From NCBI GenBank assembly GCA_024278285.1, contig JAJRTM010000068.1, forward strand, positions 1 through 22,918: a DNA stretch of 22,918 nt, in the 5' to 3' direction. The position numbers were made by a program, and so were the translations under genes. Source of the stretch: Planctomycetota bacterium (GTDB taxonomy: Bacteria; Planctomycetota; Planctomycetia; Planctomycetales; Planctomycetaceae). Shown in pieces: positions 7,128-16,992 of the stretch (the first letter of the stretch is position 1; each line of letters starts with the position of its first letter). Below the pieces are notes generated by a model. The model made no database searches, had not been told where the DNA came from, and saw only the letters and a list, made by a program, of their open reading frames with translations.

Positions 7128-10100
7128 ATGTTTAACAATCGATTACTGGTCTGTGCCACTACTGTTCTCGCCTTGCTTGTCATGGTCTTTTTTCTGTCAA
7201 GAGCTTTCAATCATTCTTCAGAAGAATCGCCTCAGAGGGTCTCAGAGGGAGATTCTTGGACGCAGCTCATGAAGGCACGTAGCGCATTTTGTGAAGGTGA
7301 TTCTTTGCAAGCAACATCAATTCTCCAGCGTCTTATAGACAGAGAAGAGGTGAATTCTGACTCCTGCCAGATTTTTCTTCAAGCCTGTGATTATGCCAGT
7401 CAGAATCTCAATGGTTCTCTAAAACTTCCTGAACGATCTGCTCGCAAAAAAATGAGTATGGATCAGAGATCTGCACAGGATTATTTTCTTGCTGGTTTGC
7501 CGCAAGCCAAGACCAAGAACTCAATCAGGCAGATATGGCCTTTTTTCCAGCAGGTCGTGTTGAAGACTCCTGATACCAGCGATATAAAAAAAGCGGATCA
7601 ATTCCTGGACCATGCGCAGGAAAAAATTGAAAAAGCAGAGATGATTCTTGCCCAGAAACCGAGTGATCAACAGGCAAAACGAAATAAACTCGTTGGTGAA
7701 ATTCAGTCCGTTGCCTGGACTCTCCTACTTGCAGAACAGTTGACGGCTTCTGATTTCAATTTCCATGTAACAGCCCAGCAACATTTTGAAAATGGATTTT
7801 CATTGTTGAAGAAACTTCAGCAAATATTTGAAAAGCAACCGGTTGTGGAAGACCTGTTTGTCAACGCCCCGTATGCTCTTGCCCAATTCGACACGGTCCA
7901 GTTTCGTGCAAAAATCTATACCGCTGCTTATCAGCAGAATACCCAGAGCCTGGCCAGGCGAGTCGAAAACCTTCAAGAAATTGCTCTCTCCTACCGGGAA
8001 ATTGCTTCGGATGTCATTCTGGCTCATCGTGATTTTCAGTTTGGTCAGGATATTGCTGCAGAAGAGCGTTTCAGTCAGGCAACCGCACAAATTTCAAAGA
8101 TTGATGATGTTTTAAAGCAAAGCCGATCTGATAAGTTTTTTCTTCGCCTGGAACCAGAAATATCAACTCTCGACGATCCACCAGATAGTACGCCGTTTCC
8201 TGCCTTTCAGTCTGGCTTTGAGGAACACATGCTCGTTGTTTCTTGGATGGCACAACTTAATAGAGCCAAAACGATGGAGCGAGCAGAAGCTTTGCAAAAA
8301 CTTGAAGCCATTGCCGAACAGCTTGAACGCCAACTTGCTCAATTTGCCAACGACCCTAATTTACTCGCCAGCCGGGCAATGACTCAAACAATTAAAGGCT
8401 ATGTTCATGAAGAAATTGGGCTACAGCTTGTCTCGAAGGAGATCACAAATCTGGACTCACGTGCTATCGCAAAGAATCATTTCAAAACGGCCCAAACTTC
8501 CCTGCAAAAAGCATTAGATGATTTTGATGAACTTCAACGGCCCAAGGATCCTGTTGTACAACTTTCAAAGACTCTTTTTTCTGTTTGTGCAAATCTCCCC
8601 AAAGATCGCTTATGGTCACAACAGACAGTACAAACCAATTTCACTTGGGTGAACCAATCGAACTGGGGAAAACTCCTGTCCTTTATTCAATCTTCATTCC
8701 CTCTCAGTACCGTCTATTGCCGTCGGTCGATAATACTAAAATCAACCCCGATGCTGGCACAAATCAAACGGAAATATGAGCAGCTCTCAAATGTTGATCA
8801 ATTTCTAACACGAGCAAATAACGATCTCATCCATGATCCTGGTACGGCTCTGGCCCTGTTGGAAAAAGGTATTTCTCGCCATGATGATGAAAAATTGTGG
8901 ATCGAATACCTGAGAGCCTGGTATCGTTCCGGGCTACGACCTGAAGAACTGAAGGAGATGCTGGATTCCTGTCTGCCAGCCAGCAAGCAGCAACCAGCTA
9001 TCTTTCAATGGACCAACCCGGAACCACTCATTCTGCGTGCGACTTTGAAATTGGATACAATACGAAAAGACCTCAAACATGACCCCAGACTGTTTGATAT
9101 CGACCAACAGGATATGACAGGTGATCTCCTGAGGCAATCGCTAATGCATCATGCAGCTTTGGGCAATCAATGCAATGAAGCGATTACCGATTTGAAGCGT
9201 GCCTTGGGACTTCTTGATCTCTCAACACTTCCCAATTCAGCAATAAATAAAAGTCGCTGTAATGCCTTGTTGGTACAGGGAATTGCGATTCGAGGACTGG
9301 TTAATGGAAACCAGAATTTAGATTCATCAACGGAATTACATGATGCCTATGCAATCGCCAAAACAACTCGGGATCAACTCACGGCTCAAATACGCCATTC
9401 GACCAGAATTGAGACATTGGAAGAGCTTCAAAATTCAGAAGCACTGATTGCCGTTCTGTTTGCCCATGGCTTTCTTGCCCTCCAGATTGAACTGCCTAGC
9501 CAACCAGCAACGAAAGAAGCGGCAGCAGCCTTTGCGGCTGCTCTGGATAGGCAAGCATCGCTTCCTTACGACCGTCCAGGAATGCGAATTACCGGAACAC
9601 CTTTGATTCGCTTGCTTTTATCGCGGGGTGGCCTGAAGTCAAATAGTTCTCCAAAGGATCGTTTTGAACGAGAAACATTGGGATATTTTGTTGATGGTGC
9701 ATTTTCCATGAGCTTTGGTAATGCGAAAAACGCAGAAGTTCAAATGCAACAAGGGATGTCCGTTCTGGAAACAGAAAAGAATTATTCAGCTACCGGAGAG
9801 CCTTCCCTGATCGACGCTCTTTCTCTGTTGAATTATGAAGCATCTTCATCGTTCAAGTATTTTTCCGAACTCATGGCATCGTATCATCTTCTGGCGAAGT
9901 TGGAATCAATTGATTTTGAAAAGCAGAAACAGAAACTGACCAATGCTGAACAACTCCAATATGCTAAAGAGTCGCGTGAAATTCTTACTTTGGCTCTTTC
10001 GCTGGTTCCAACAATTTTAGACGACCAGGCCAAGCAACTAGCGATGGAGACCATAAAAAAAGGAAGTCAGGATTTCCGGTCACCATTTGTTGGACTCGTC

Positions 10101-10262
10101 CTGGCACGAGCCATGGAAGCCAGAGCAATTCATCTTGGTTTAGGAATGACCTCTGAAAAACAGGCCTTGCTTGAATATGCTCGCAGCACACTTCGTAAAG
10201 TAGACCAGATGATGGATAACGAAACTAAAAGACGATTTTCGTTATTCAATACACAGCGGTAA
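7128..10262 (+). CDS. Giant membrane-anchored TPR/helical protein, 5' part of an interrupted gene
   Basis: 1,044 codons from ATG 7128 to TAA 10260-10262. I chose this start because the residues that follow form a signal-anchor (MFNNRLLVCATTVLALLVMV) and because it clears the upstream gene; the frame is open further upstream, with an ATG at 7056 that would overlap that gene. The rest is helical, rich in Gln, Leu, Glu and Ala, with degenerate TPRs, for example WTQLMKARSAFCEGDSLQAT and LGNQCNEAITDLKRALGLLD. It is expected to be anchored in the inner membrane with the repeats outside. The reading frame continues past the TAA for another 148 codons with further TPR-like sequence, so the gene appears truncated by a nonsense change (see 10263-10709). 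Confidence 0.72.
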   Translation: MFNNRLLVCATTVLALLVMVFFLSRAFNHSSEESPQRVSEGDSWTQLMKARSAFCEGDSLQATSILQRLIDREEVNSDSCQIFLQACDYASQNLNGSLKLPERSARKKMSMDQRSAQDYFLAGLPQAKTKNSIRQIWPFFQQVVLKTPDTSDIKKADQFLDHAQEKIEKAEMILAQKPSDQQAKRNKLVGEIQSVAWTLLLAEQLTASDFNFHVTAQQHFENGFSLLKKLQQIFEKQPVVEDLFVNAPYALAQFDTVQFRAKIYTAAYQQNTQSLARRVENLQEIALSYREIASDVILAHRDFQFGQDIAAEERFSQATAQISKIDDVLKQSRSDKFFLRLEPEISTLDDPPDSTPFPAFQSGFEEHMLVVSWMAQLNRAKTMERAEALQKLEAIAEQLERQLAQFANDPNLLASRAMTQTIKGYVHEEIGLQLVSKEITNLDSRAIAKNHFKTAQTSLQKALDDFDELQRPKDPVVQLSKTLFSVCANLPKDRLWSQQTVQTNFTWVNQSNWGKLLSFIQSSFPLSTVYCRRSIILKSTPMLAQIKRKYEQLSNVDQFLTRANNDLIHDPGTALALLEKGISRHDDEKLWIEYLRAWYRSGLRPEELKEMLDSCLPASKQQPAIFQWTNPEPLILRATLKLDTIRKDLKHDPRLFDIDQQDMTGDLLRQSLMHHAALGNQCNEAITDLKRALGLLDLSTLPNSAINKSRCNALLVQGIAIRGLVNGNQNLDSSTELHDAYAIAKTTRDQLTAQIRHSTRIETLEELQNSEALIAVLFAHGFLALQIELPSQPATKEAAAAFAAALDRQASLPYDRPGMRITGTPLIRLLLSRGGLKSNSSPKDRFERETLGYFVDGAFSMSFGNAKNAEVQMQQGMSVLETEKNYSATGEPSLIDALSLLNYEASSSFKYFSELMASYHLLAKLESIDFEKQKQKLTNAEQLQYAKESREILTLALSLVPTILDDQAKQLAMETIKKGSQDFRSPFVGLVLARAMEARAIHLGLGMTSEKQALLEYARSTLRKVDQMMDNETKRRFSLFNTQR

Positions 10263-10709
10263 GAAATTTATCGACGTCTTTCTCAGCCCGATTACTATCT
10301 GGAGAAGATAAAAAATCACCAGGAGAAATTTCAACTTAGTGAGGGGATTCGAGTGGCAATGACCGGCTTGCGTCGGCACTCAAGATCGAATGCAATGTGG
10401 AAAGCCTTGTATAATCTTAAGTCAACTCAGGCTCGTTTACTCAGCGATCCCCTGCAACGCCGCCAGGCGTATGGAGAAATCCTGCTCTTCAATGAATTAT
10501 GGAATGCTAACGTGCTTGTGCAACAGTCGGACCGATTTGTTCAAATTGCAGGAGTCCACGAAAAACTCGGGCATTGGGATATTGCATTAGATTTGCTTCA
10601 ACAAGCTCAACGAGCAGCTCAACATGGCAGTCAGCAGCAACAGGCAGAAATTTTGTCTCGCCTGGCAATCCTCAAGGCTCAAATGATTACATCTGAGCCA
10701 TCCACTTGA
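10263..10709 (+). pseudogene. In-frame 3' remnant of the giant TPR gene after a nonsense codon
   Basis: Directly after TAA at 10260-10262, the same frame stays open for 148 codons to a TGA at 10707-10709. It reads EIYRRLSQPDYYLEKIKNHQ, then a TPR-like tail (AGVHEKLGHWDIALDLLQQA; AEILSRLAILKAQ). The sequence on both sides of the stop is of the same helical type. Codon 1045 of the reconstructed 1,193-residue protein is the only stop. Reinitiation is conceivable: AGGGG lies 7 nt ahead of GTG 10353, giving a 118-residue product. I favour the remnant interpretation because the 30 codons before that GTG look coding. Confidence 0.65.
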
Positions 10710-10812
10710 AATGATTATTCAACTTGCCCCACTGATAGTCAATAAATCGATTCCCCTCTTCGTGATAGTAGTAAAGTAATAAACCGTTTAGAGAATTAAG
10801 AAAGAAGTGGCA

Positions 10813-12732
10813 ATGCTTAACCGTGTGAAAATTAAAACAATGATACCTCTCGTTTTCAGCTTCGCCTTGTTGTCCGGTGCGACCTATGCCGATTTGCGGA
10901 TACCGGTCGAACGAGATGGAAAAGTTCTCAAAGGGGTCTACCTGAAAGTGATCACGTCCAGGAATTGTACCGCCTTCGAGAAACCCGGAGGGAAGGGAGG
11001 AAAACAGGCTATTGCCCCTTTCAAGATTTTCTACCAGGTATCAAGCGATGATGGACAAAAAGAAGAGATGATCGATGGACAAAAATGGATTCGCGTTGGA
11101 ATCAGTGGAACCCCCAAAGGAGTGACCGGCTGGATTGAAGAGAAAATTCTACTCAAGGATGATCAAGGAAAAGAAATTCTTATTCCTCAAGTGATCTATT
11201 GGAAAACTCGTGCTCTTCTTTATCCACGCTCAGATGTGATCAGCGGTAAAAAACCATTCACGGTTTATCAGTCTGTCAATCAAAACAAAGTGCTCGCTAA
11301 ACAACAATTAGCTGGCAGTCAGCTGACTATCTGTCCAATTCTAAACCCTCCACAAACCCCTGATGAACCCGTTTACCAAATGGTTTTTTTTGCCGGTGAA
11401 GCAACGAAATCAACGGGAACGACCATCCAGAATTCTGATTCCATCATGCAGGATATTGTCCAGGAGATCGTTTATGTAATCGATACAACCAAAAGTATGA
11501 CCAATTTGCTTGAGGGGACAAAGCAGATTGCAGAGCAATCTGCACAGGAAATATCAAACCGCCCGGAATTAAAAGGTTTTATTCGTTTTGGCCTGGTTGA
11601 ATATCAGGATAGCACACCTGGACTGACCGCCTCCAAAGTCACGATTCCATTGACAGATGATATCAACTCGTTTGTTTCTGATCTTCAGAAGATTCATGTC
11701 ACCAGCCAGCCAAGTGAAGAGACAAAAGAAGATGTCATCGCCGGGTTGTATACAGCGATCACTTCAGAAAAAGTAAATTGGAAAAGCAATAGCCTTAAAC
11801 ATATTATTATTCTGGGGGATGCCAGTGCTCACCTGAGTGGTCCCAAAAACTCCACCGGCCTTTCCATTAAAGAAGTGATTGATTTAGCACATCCGGCTGG
11901 TGGTGGTTCAGAAATTGAGCGGGTGCTTGGAACAACCACCATGCACGCAGTTCGTGCGATCAACCCGGATGATCCAGAAGATCATCTTGAATGCAAAAAA
12001 CATTTTCAGCAGATCAGTAGAAACAATGATGCCGAAAAAGGATTCTACGATGATGTTGATCCCAACGATTCGGCTGATGTCAAACAAGCTGTTGATGGGT
12101 TGGTAAAATTGATCAGCGAGGCATTTAACACGCAGCAAAACATAGCGAGCAGCAATAAGGCGGGAACAGCAAACGCTCTTGTTAGGCCGGAACATGTCGG
12201 TGAAATTGCAGCAAAACTCTGGACGCTTTATGAATTGACAACAGAGCAGGAAAATCAGGAGGTCCATGAAGGTTTCAGTGATGGGATGACACAAGAAGGC
12301 CATATCGTCGCGGATCGTCGACTCCTGGTCCGATTTCAAGAACTGGATCGAACCAAAGCGAGTTTGAAGTTTATCTACAAAGCATTCAACAAGTATCGTG
12401 ATGATCCGAGTGCACGTAGCGACGTATCAGGGCTGTTAAGCGGTTTGCAGGTATTGGCGGCCTCAGCAGGAATTGGTGATTACGCAAATACATCCAATTT
12501 ACAGAATATCGTTACCACACTCCCCCTCAAAAGTGATGTACTCCAGATGACAATCGATGATATTGCCGTTATGGACAACAATGCGTTTGGACAATTTCTC
12601 AAGAAAATCGAAGCTTCGCAAAGACGTGCTGGAGCACTGCTGGATGATCCCAATAATTGGAATGTGCTCATTGGAGATGATGCCAATTCATCTGATAAAT
12701 TCAGTTTTCTGCGACTCGATGAACTTCCATAA
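10813..12732 (+). CDS. Secreted SH3-like/von Willebrand factor A domain protein
   Basis: 639 residues from ATG 10813 (a GTG two codons earlier, at 10807, is the alternative start). The N-terminus is a signal peptide (KTMIPLVFSFALLSGATYA). An SH3-like region follows, with KWIRVGISGTPKGVTGWIEE around residue 100. A vWA domain runs from about 215 to 395. Its MIDAS motif is DTTKS, a variant of DxSxS, in IVYVIDTTKSM, and the core strand is HIIILGDASAH. Acidic loops (AINPDDPEDH, DDVDPNDSAD) lie in its second half. The C-terminal third is helical. vWA domains bind metal and partner proteins, so this looks like an exported adhesion or assembly factor. It sits between the giant TPR gene and the ABC ATPase gene. 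The gene itself is intact. Confidence 0.82.
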   Translation: MLNRVKIKTMIPLVFSFALLSGATYADLRIPVERDGKVLKGVYLKVITSRNCTAFEKPGGKGGKQAIAPFKIFYQVSSDDGQKEEMIDGQKWIRVGISGTPKGVTGWIEEKILLKDDQGKEILIPQVIYWKTRALLYPRSDVISGKKPFTVYQSVNQNKVLAKQQLAGSQLTICPILNPPQTPDEPVYQMVFFAGEATKSTGTTIQNSDSIMQDIVQEIVYVIDTTKSMTNLLEGTKQIAEQSAQEISNRPELKGFIRFGLVEYQDSTPGLTASKVTIPLTDDINSFVSDLQKIHVTSQPSEETKEDVIAGLYTAITSEKVNWKSNSLKHIIILGDASAHLSGPKNSTGLSIKEVIDLAHPAGGGSEIERVLGTTTMHAVRAINPDDPEDHLECKKHFQQISRNNDAEKGFYDDVDPNDSADVKQAVDGLVKLISEAFNTQQNIASSNKAGTANALVRPEHVGEIAAKLWTLYELTTEQENQEVHEGFSDGMTQEGHIVADRRLLVRFQELDRTKASLKFIYKAFNKYRDDPSARSDVSGLLSGLQVLAASAGIGDYANTSNLQNIVTTLPLKSDVLQMTIDDIAVMDNNAFGQFLKKIEASQRRAGALLDDPNNWNVLIGDDANSSDKFSFLRLDELP

Positions 12733-12793
12733 TCGCAACGAAATTTACCGCTAGTATTACAGATAACTTTCGCCTTGATGACGAGTGAGCCTG

Positions 12794-13606
12794 ATGAAAA
12801 ATGTTGTACATATTGAAGGATTAAAGCAGGTTCTTCACGATAAAAAAAGTGGAGCGATTTATGAAGTTCATGTTGATGAAATTGTTATTCCAGAGGGTAG
12901 CTTCACGGCTATTCTTGGGCCCAGCGGTTGTGGTAAAACAACGTTGTTGACAGTACTCGGCTTACTGCGTGCTGCCACGGTTGATTCGCAATTGAAGCGT
13001 TTTGAGATGACCTTTCCAGGTGATACTAAACCAACGGACCTTTCCGTGATTTGGCGCAAGAATCTGCGTTCCCAGGCAAACGCCATTCGCAGAAAGCATA
13101 TTGGGTTTGCCCTTCAAAGTGGAGAATTATTACCTGCTCTGACAGTAGCAGAAAATATCCAAATTCCGATGCAAATCAATGGAGTTTCCCGAAGGCAATG
13201 TCACAAACGTTGTAACGAATTGATCGAAGCCTTTGGTCTGTTTCACTCTAGGAATAACAAAGTGCAATCGTTAGCACGTTCCAGAGTCAATCGCCTTTCA
13301 GGCGGTGAGGCTCAGCGGGTTGCGCTGGCTCGTGCAATTTCCCATCGTCCGAGTTTGGTATTTGTTGATGAGCCGACTGCAAGTTTGAATCGAGAAATGG
13401 CTCATCAGGCCCTCATTCAACTTCGCTCATTATGCCAATCTGATGGAGAGCGGTGTACCGTTTTGATGATCACTCATGATGAAGAGCTTGCCAGAGAGTT
13501 TTGCGATCACATTATTCGGATGGAGCCGGGCAAAGATATTTCGTCGGAACACCCATTCGGGCATGTCACTGAATTCAGTGATAATTCTCCAGCAAATGCT
13601 GGTTAA
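12794..13606 (+). CDS. ABC transporter ATP-binding protein, LolD/MacB-like
   Basis: A 270-residue ATPase from ATG 12794 (an in-frame GTG at 12785 would add three residues). All motifs are intact; numbering is from the GTG: Walker A GPSGCGKTT 45-53, Q-loop glutamine near 112 (FALQSGELLP), ABC signature LSGGE 172-176, Walker B LVFVDEP with D196 and catalytic E197, and the switch histidine in ITHDE near 232. An insertion between Walker A and the Q-loop (about 65-100) is longer than in typical LolD. It ends 16 nt before the permease start, so the two form one unit of the type VII ABC class, which includes LolCDE, MacB and FtsEX. These transmit force to periplasmic partners or expel lipoproteins and peptides, fitting the flanking secreted proteins. 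Confidence 0.92.
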   Translation: MKNVVHIEGLKQVLHDKKSGAIYEVHVDEIVIPEGSFTAILGPSGCGKTTLLTVLGLLRAATVDSQLKRFEMTFPGDTKPTDLSVIWRKNLRSQANAIRRKHIGFALQSGELLPALTVAENIQIPMQINGVSRRQCHKRCNELIEAFGLFHSRNNKVQSLARSRVNRLSGGEAQRVALARAISHRPSLVFVDEPTASLNREMAHQALIQLRSLCQSDGERCTVLMITHDEELAREFCDHIIRMEPGKDISSEHPFGHVTEFSDNSPANAG

Positions 13607-13622
13607 ATATGTAAAGGTAACC

Positions 13623-15614
13623 ATGATGATCTTACTCAGGCGTTGGGTTTTCTACTTGAAGATTGCGTTTCTGGACCTGTTTCGATTACGGACATCTTTG
13701 ATTCTGCATGTCGTGATTGTCACTGGCATCTGCCTGCCCATTTTAATACTTCTGGGGCTAAAACGCGGACATATAGCGGAATTACGCCATGAACTTGTCA
13801 CCAGTCCAACGGGTCGCCAGGTCACGATTTCTGTTGGAGGAAGGGGGGAGTTATTGACTCCTGCCATCATTTCAAAGCTTGAAACTGAACTGGGATCAGT
13901 CGATTTGATTATTCCCGACACAGAACGTGTTGCCGATTGATTTTATGAATCATCGGGAAATCATCGTATCGAAATCAAGGGAGTCACATTCAGGTCAACC
14001 TCTTCGGGCGACCCGGTTCTAGCAGCCTTTGATGCTGATGTAATAACGCCCGGTGCTTCTGAAGTGGTGCTTTACCAATCCGTTGCCGAACAACTTAAAG
14101 CAAAAGTAGGCGATACCATTACAATGATCGTTACCAGACGTATTGGTGGGAAAAGTGAGTCTGCTCAAACAAACCTCACCATCAAGAAGATCATTTCCTC
14201 TGCATCTAATGAGCAGGTTGGATATCTTCACTATCAATTCATTGATGCGATTGAATGCTATATTCGCGGAGGAAGGGTTCAGCAATTCGGCTGGCCTGCG
14301 ATGAAAGGATCGGTGCGAGACCGATACGCTGAATACTTGCTGTTTTGTGAAACCAGTGACAATTTGAGCGTTGATGATATCGCCGCTTTTGATGCACGTG
14401 GATTTAATGTTGAGGAAATTATTGATTTACGTGCGAGGTTCATTCACGATCTTTTTAAGACAGACAAACTGAATTCCTTGATCCTCTATCGGATTTATTC
14501 AGACCGTTCTGGGACATCCCCTGCGAATCGCCTGGCGCTCTCCCCGAAGGATCTTGCTGCCATTTCTGCCGCCGATGATATCGCGATTCCCTGGAACAGT
14601 CCACGATTTCTTACCATCAATGGCGAAAAACGACCGGTTGTCGGATTTTCTTTACCTCGCCGTTGCTGGTTGAAGTCTTATCTGCAAAATCCGGAAACAT
14701 CGTGTCCATATTTTTATGATGAAATTCCCGTCATCGACCCGTTTATGTCACCTGAAATCAGTGATGTCCTTCTGGAGTTTGACAAAGGAAAATCATTAAC
14801 TCTTCACCCAGTCCACTTTACTGTTCCAAAAACAGCATTGCCAGGCTCCAACGCCACAGACTCTGAGCAGTCCCCCTCTGGACCAGCAGATTTTTCTCAG
14901 GATCATTCTGAACCAAAACGATTGCCTCAAAATAAACCAGCCCCTGTGTTGGTACCTGTCCAACTGCTTGCACATATCGATGCCTACTTAAACGGGCAAG
15001 CTGAGTTTGATCAGAAAACAGAACAGTTTATTCCTGTTTCTCCTCCGCCGGCTTACACGCAGGCTCGCCTGTATGCCAATACAATTGATGATGTTCTTGC
15101 GGTGGTTAAGCAACTGGAATTACGGCATTACGCCTATCGTGCTCAAACTTCTCGCATCAAAGAAATAAAAGGACAAGACCAACAGCTTCAGGACTTGGTA
15201 CTGATTGTTGGCGTTTCAGTCTTTCTATTTGGCATTATGACCGTTTTCAGTCTGTTTCTGGAAGCAACCGAACGGAAACGAGGGACCATTGGAATCTTGC
15301 GCGTCATGGGAGTCTCTCGTCCTGGAGTCTTTCTCATTGTCTTTATTCGTGCCTTTGCTGTCGGGCTATTGGCAGGCCTGTTGACATGGGGATTCGGACG
15401 GATTGTCACGGTGGGATTGAACTGGCGGCCCGATGAGTCTTCAGCCGAATGGCTGAAAGACTGGCAACTGGAAGTTTCGTCCATCTTAAACACTCAGGAT
15501 GTTTTACTCATCCTTTTTGCCTCAACAATATGTTGTCTGATCGGTTCGATTATTCCCGCCTGGAGAGCAAGCCAGCGGGATCCGTTTGACGCCATTGCAG
15601 ATGGACGAATGTGA
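13623..15614 (+). pseudogene. FtsX/MacB-type ABC permease gene interrupted by an in-frame TGA
   Basis: The start at ATG 13623 follows AAAGG at a good distance. Codons 1-105 encode a cytosolic start, the first membrane helix (SLILHVVIVTGICLPILILL) and the start of the extracytoplasmic domain. TGA at 13938-13940 is codon 106. The same frame then runs without a break through 557 more codons: a large extracytoplasmic domain with a Pro/Ser-rich linker near 14860-14950, then membrane helices (LVLIVGVSVFLFGIMTVFSL; VFLIVFIRAFAVGLLAGLLT; LLILFASTICCLIGSIIPAW) and the typical FtsX-family ending AWRASQRDPFDAI. The coupling segment between helices 2 and 3 (RKRGTIGILRVMGVSR) is canonical. Translation from GTG 14064 alone would lack helix 1, so that product could not work. 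Everything but the one codon is conserved in form, indicating recent loss or a sequence error. Confidence 0.8.
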
Positions 15615-15689
15615 GAACAGATAAGAATCTCATCCCTTTGATTGTTTTTACTGCTGTATTCCAACTTTTTGCAATATGCGTAAGCCGTC

Positions 15690-16847
15690 ATGAAAATATC
15701 AGTTAGCAGTACAATGAACTGGAACAGTCATAAGTTTATCTTACTTGTATTGGTAATCCTTGCCTCAACTTTTTCTGTCATGGCAGAACAAGAGGGGTTT
15801 ATATTGCAAGAAAAAAGTGCACCCTCCCAATCTCCGAAAACGGAACCAACGCCAACAAAGTCTCAGAATCTATCAATCCAACTCAACAAAATTGCAAAAA
15901 GTATTGAGAAGATTTCTGAAGACTGTGAAAAGCAACTTCGCTATTTCAAGGGGATCGAACGAGGTGAACTGATATTGCAACCTGTCAAAGATGGCCCCTT
16001 CTTTCGGTTTCGGTATGTGCCTAGCGGCAAGTTTGTTTTAGGAATGACGTCCGGGAAACGTGTTGCACACATCTCACATTTTGCACGGATTTCAAGTTCT
16101 CAACGAGTCAGCACTACTCTGGGGTTTGATAGTTCTCCTGCAGTTCCGATCAAGATTATACGTGGTTTTTTTCTTCTCGAATCTGAATTGACACAAGAGC
16201 AATACAATGTACTGATTCGCCAAGAAAAAGTTTCTGATCAATCAAACCAGCTTCCCGTTACTAGCATTTCGTGGGTAGAGGCGAATGAGTATTGTGATAA
16301 ATTATCGCAGCGAACGAGGTTTGCCATCCGATTACCTACAGAAATTGAGTGGGAGTATGCTTCAAGAGGACCGTCTCATGGGTCATTTCCCTGGCCTGCC
16401 AAGTATGTATTGCAGAAAGAGGGGAGTTTCTTATTGCAAAGAGATTTCTATGCTCACATCAACTCTCAATCACCGAGAATTATTACTTGTGGACCTGAAT
16501 TGAAGGATATTTCGTGGCGGGGACATTCTGAAATGGCTGGAAATGTGAGCGAATGGTGTTTGGATATTTATGACAGAACCGCTTATGCAAAACTGATCCA
16601 GCCACAACACCCCTATGATCCGTATTCGATAGAGAGTGAACAGCTTCAACCACAAGGAACCGGAACCGGACGTGTTTATCGTGGAGGCAACTATGCCGAC
16701 TCAGAAGTTTCCTGCCACTTAGCATTGCGTCGGGATCTGGACGAAGAAGATTCGAGTCCGCGAATAGGATTTCGACCTGTTTTATTACTGACCACCAGCG
16801 AGGTTGAAGTTCCACAGGCAAAGGGATTCTCTGATGATCGTCAATGA
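15690..16847 (+). CDS. Secreted FGE-sulfatase-fold protein (non-catalytic type)
   Basis: 385 residues. ATG 15714 is an alternative start that places the signal peptide (KFILLVLVILASTFSVMA) at the extreme N-terminus. A short helical region follows (LNKIAKSIEKISEDCEKQL). The FGE-sulfatase (SUMF1-like, PF03781 type) domain spans about 105-375, with FRYVPSGKFVLGM, FFLLESELTQEQYNVLI, the RLPTEIEWEYASRG hallmark, EMAGNVSEWCLD and a final RVYRGGNY ... RIGFRP. Genuine formylglycine-generating enzymes carry a Cys pair five residues apart after the RGGS motif. Here I see only one Cys (SCHLALRR), so sulfatase activation is unlikely and a ligand-binding or structural role more probable. It lies just downstream of the permease and is paralogous to the next gene. 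Confidence 0.85.
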   Translation: MKISVSSTMNWNSHKFILLVLVILASTFSVMAEQEGFILQEKSAPSQSPKTEPTPTKSQNLSIQLNKIAKSIEKISEDCEKQLRYFKGIERGELILQPVKDGPFFRFRYVPSGKFVLGMTSGKRVAHISHFARISSSQRVSTTLGFDSSPAVPIKIIRGFFLLESELTQEQYNVLIRQEKVSDQSNQLPVTSISWVEANEYCDKLSQRTRFAIRLPTEIEWEYASRGPSHGSFPWPAKYVLQKEGSFLLQRDFYAHINSQSPRIITCGPELKDISWRGHSEMAGNVSEWCLDIYDRTAYAKLIQPQHPYDPYSIESEQLQPQGTGTGRVYRGGNYADSEVSCHLALRRDLDEEDSSPRIGFRPVLLLTTSEVEVPQAKGFSDDRQ

Positions 16848-16992
16848 TGCACGCAACATGTATGTCTTTTGTGTTGATCTAATTTTCATCAGTAGAACCT
16901 GTGGCCTTTAGATTTAACTGACCATTCTAAGCATCCCACAATTCCCTGGAAATCAATCAAACAAAACCTCATCTCAACTTTTGGACTCTACC

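Noticed and set aside
10353..10709. Independent 118-residue gene starting at GTG 10353
   Set aside because: A purine-rich AGGGG precedes it, but the frame upstream is open back to the TAA and reads as coding, so it is better explained as the 3' part of the TPR gene.
13938..13976. Selenocysteine recoding of the permease TGA
   Set aside because: The sequence after TGA can pair only weakly (GATT/AATC). FtsX permeases have no catalytic Cys at this place, and neighbouring genes are interrupted by TAA and TAG, which Sec insertion cannot explain.
15690..16847. Genuine formylglycine-generating enzyme (sulfatase activator)
   Set aside because: Only a single Cys is seen after the GGNY motif and no sulfatase gene is nearby.
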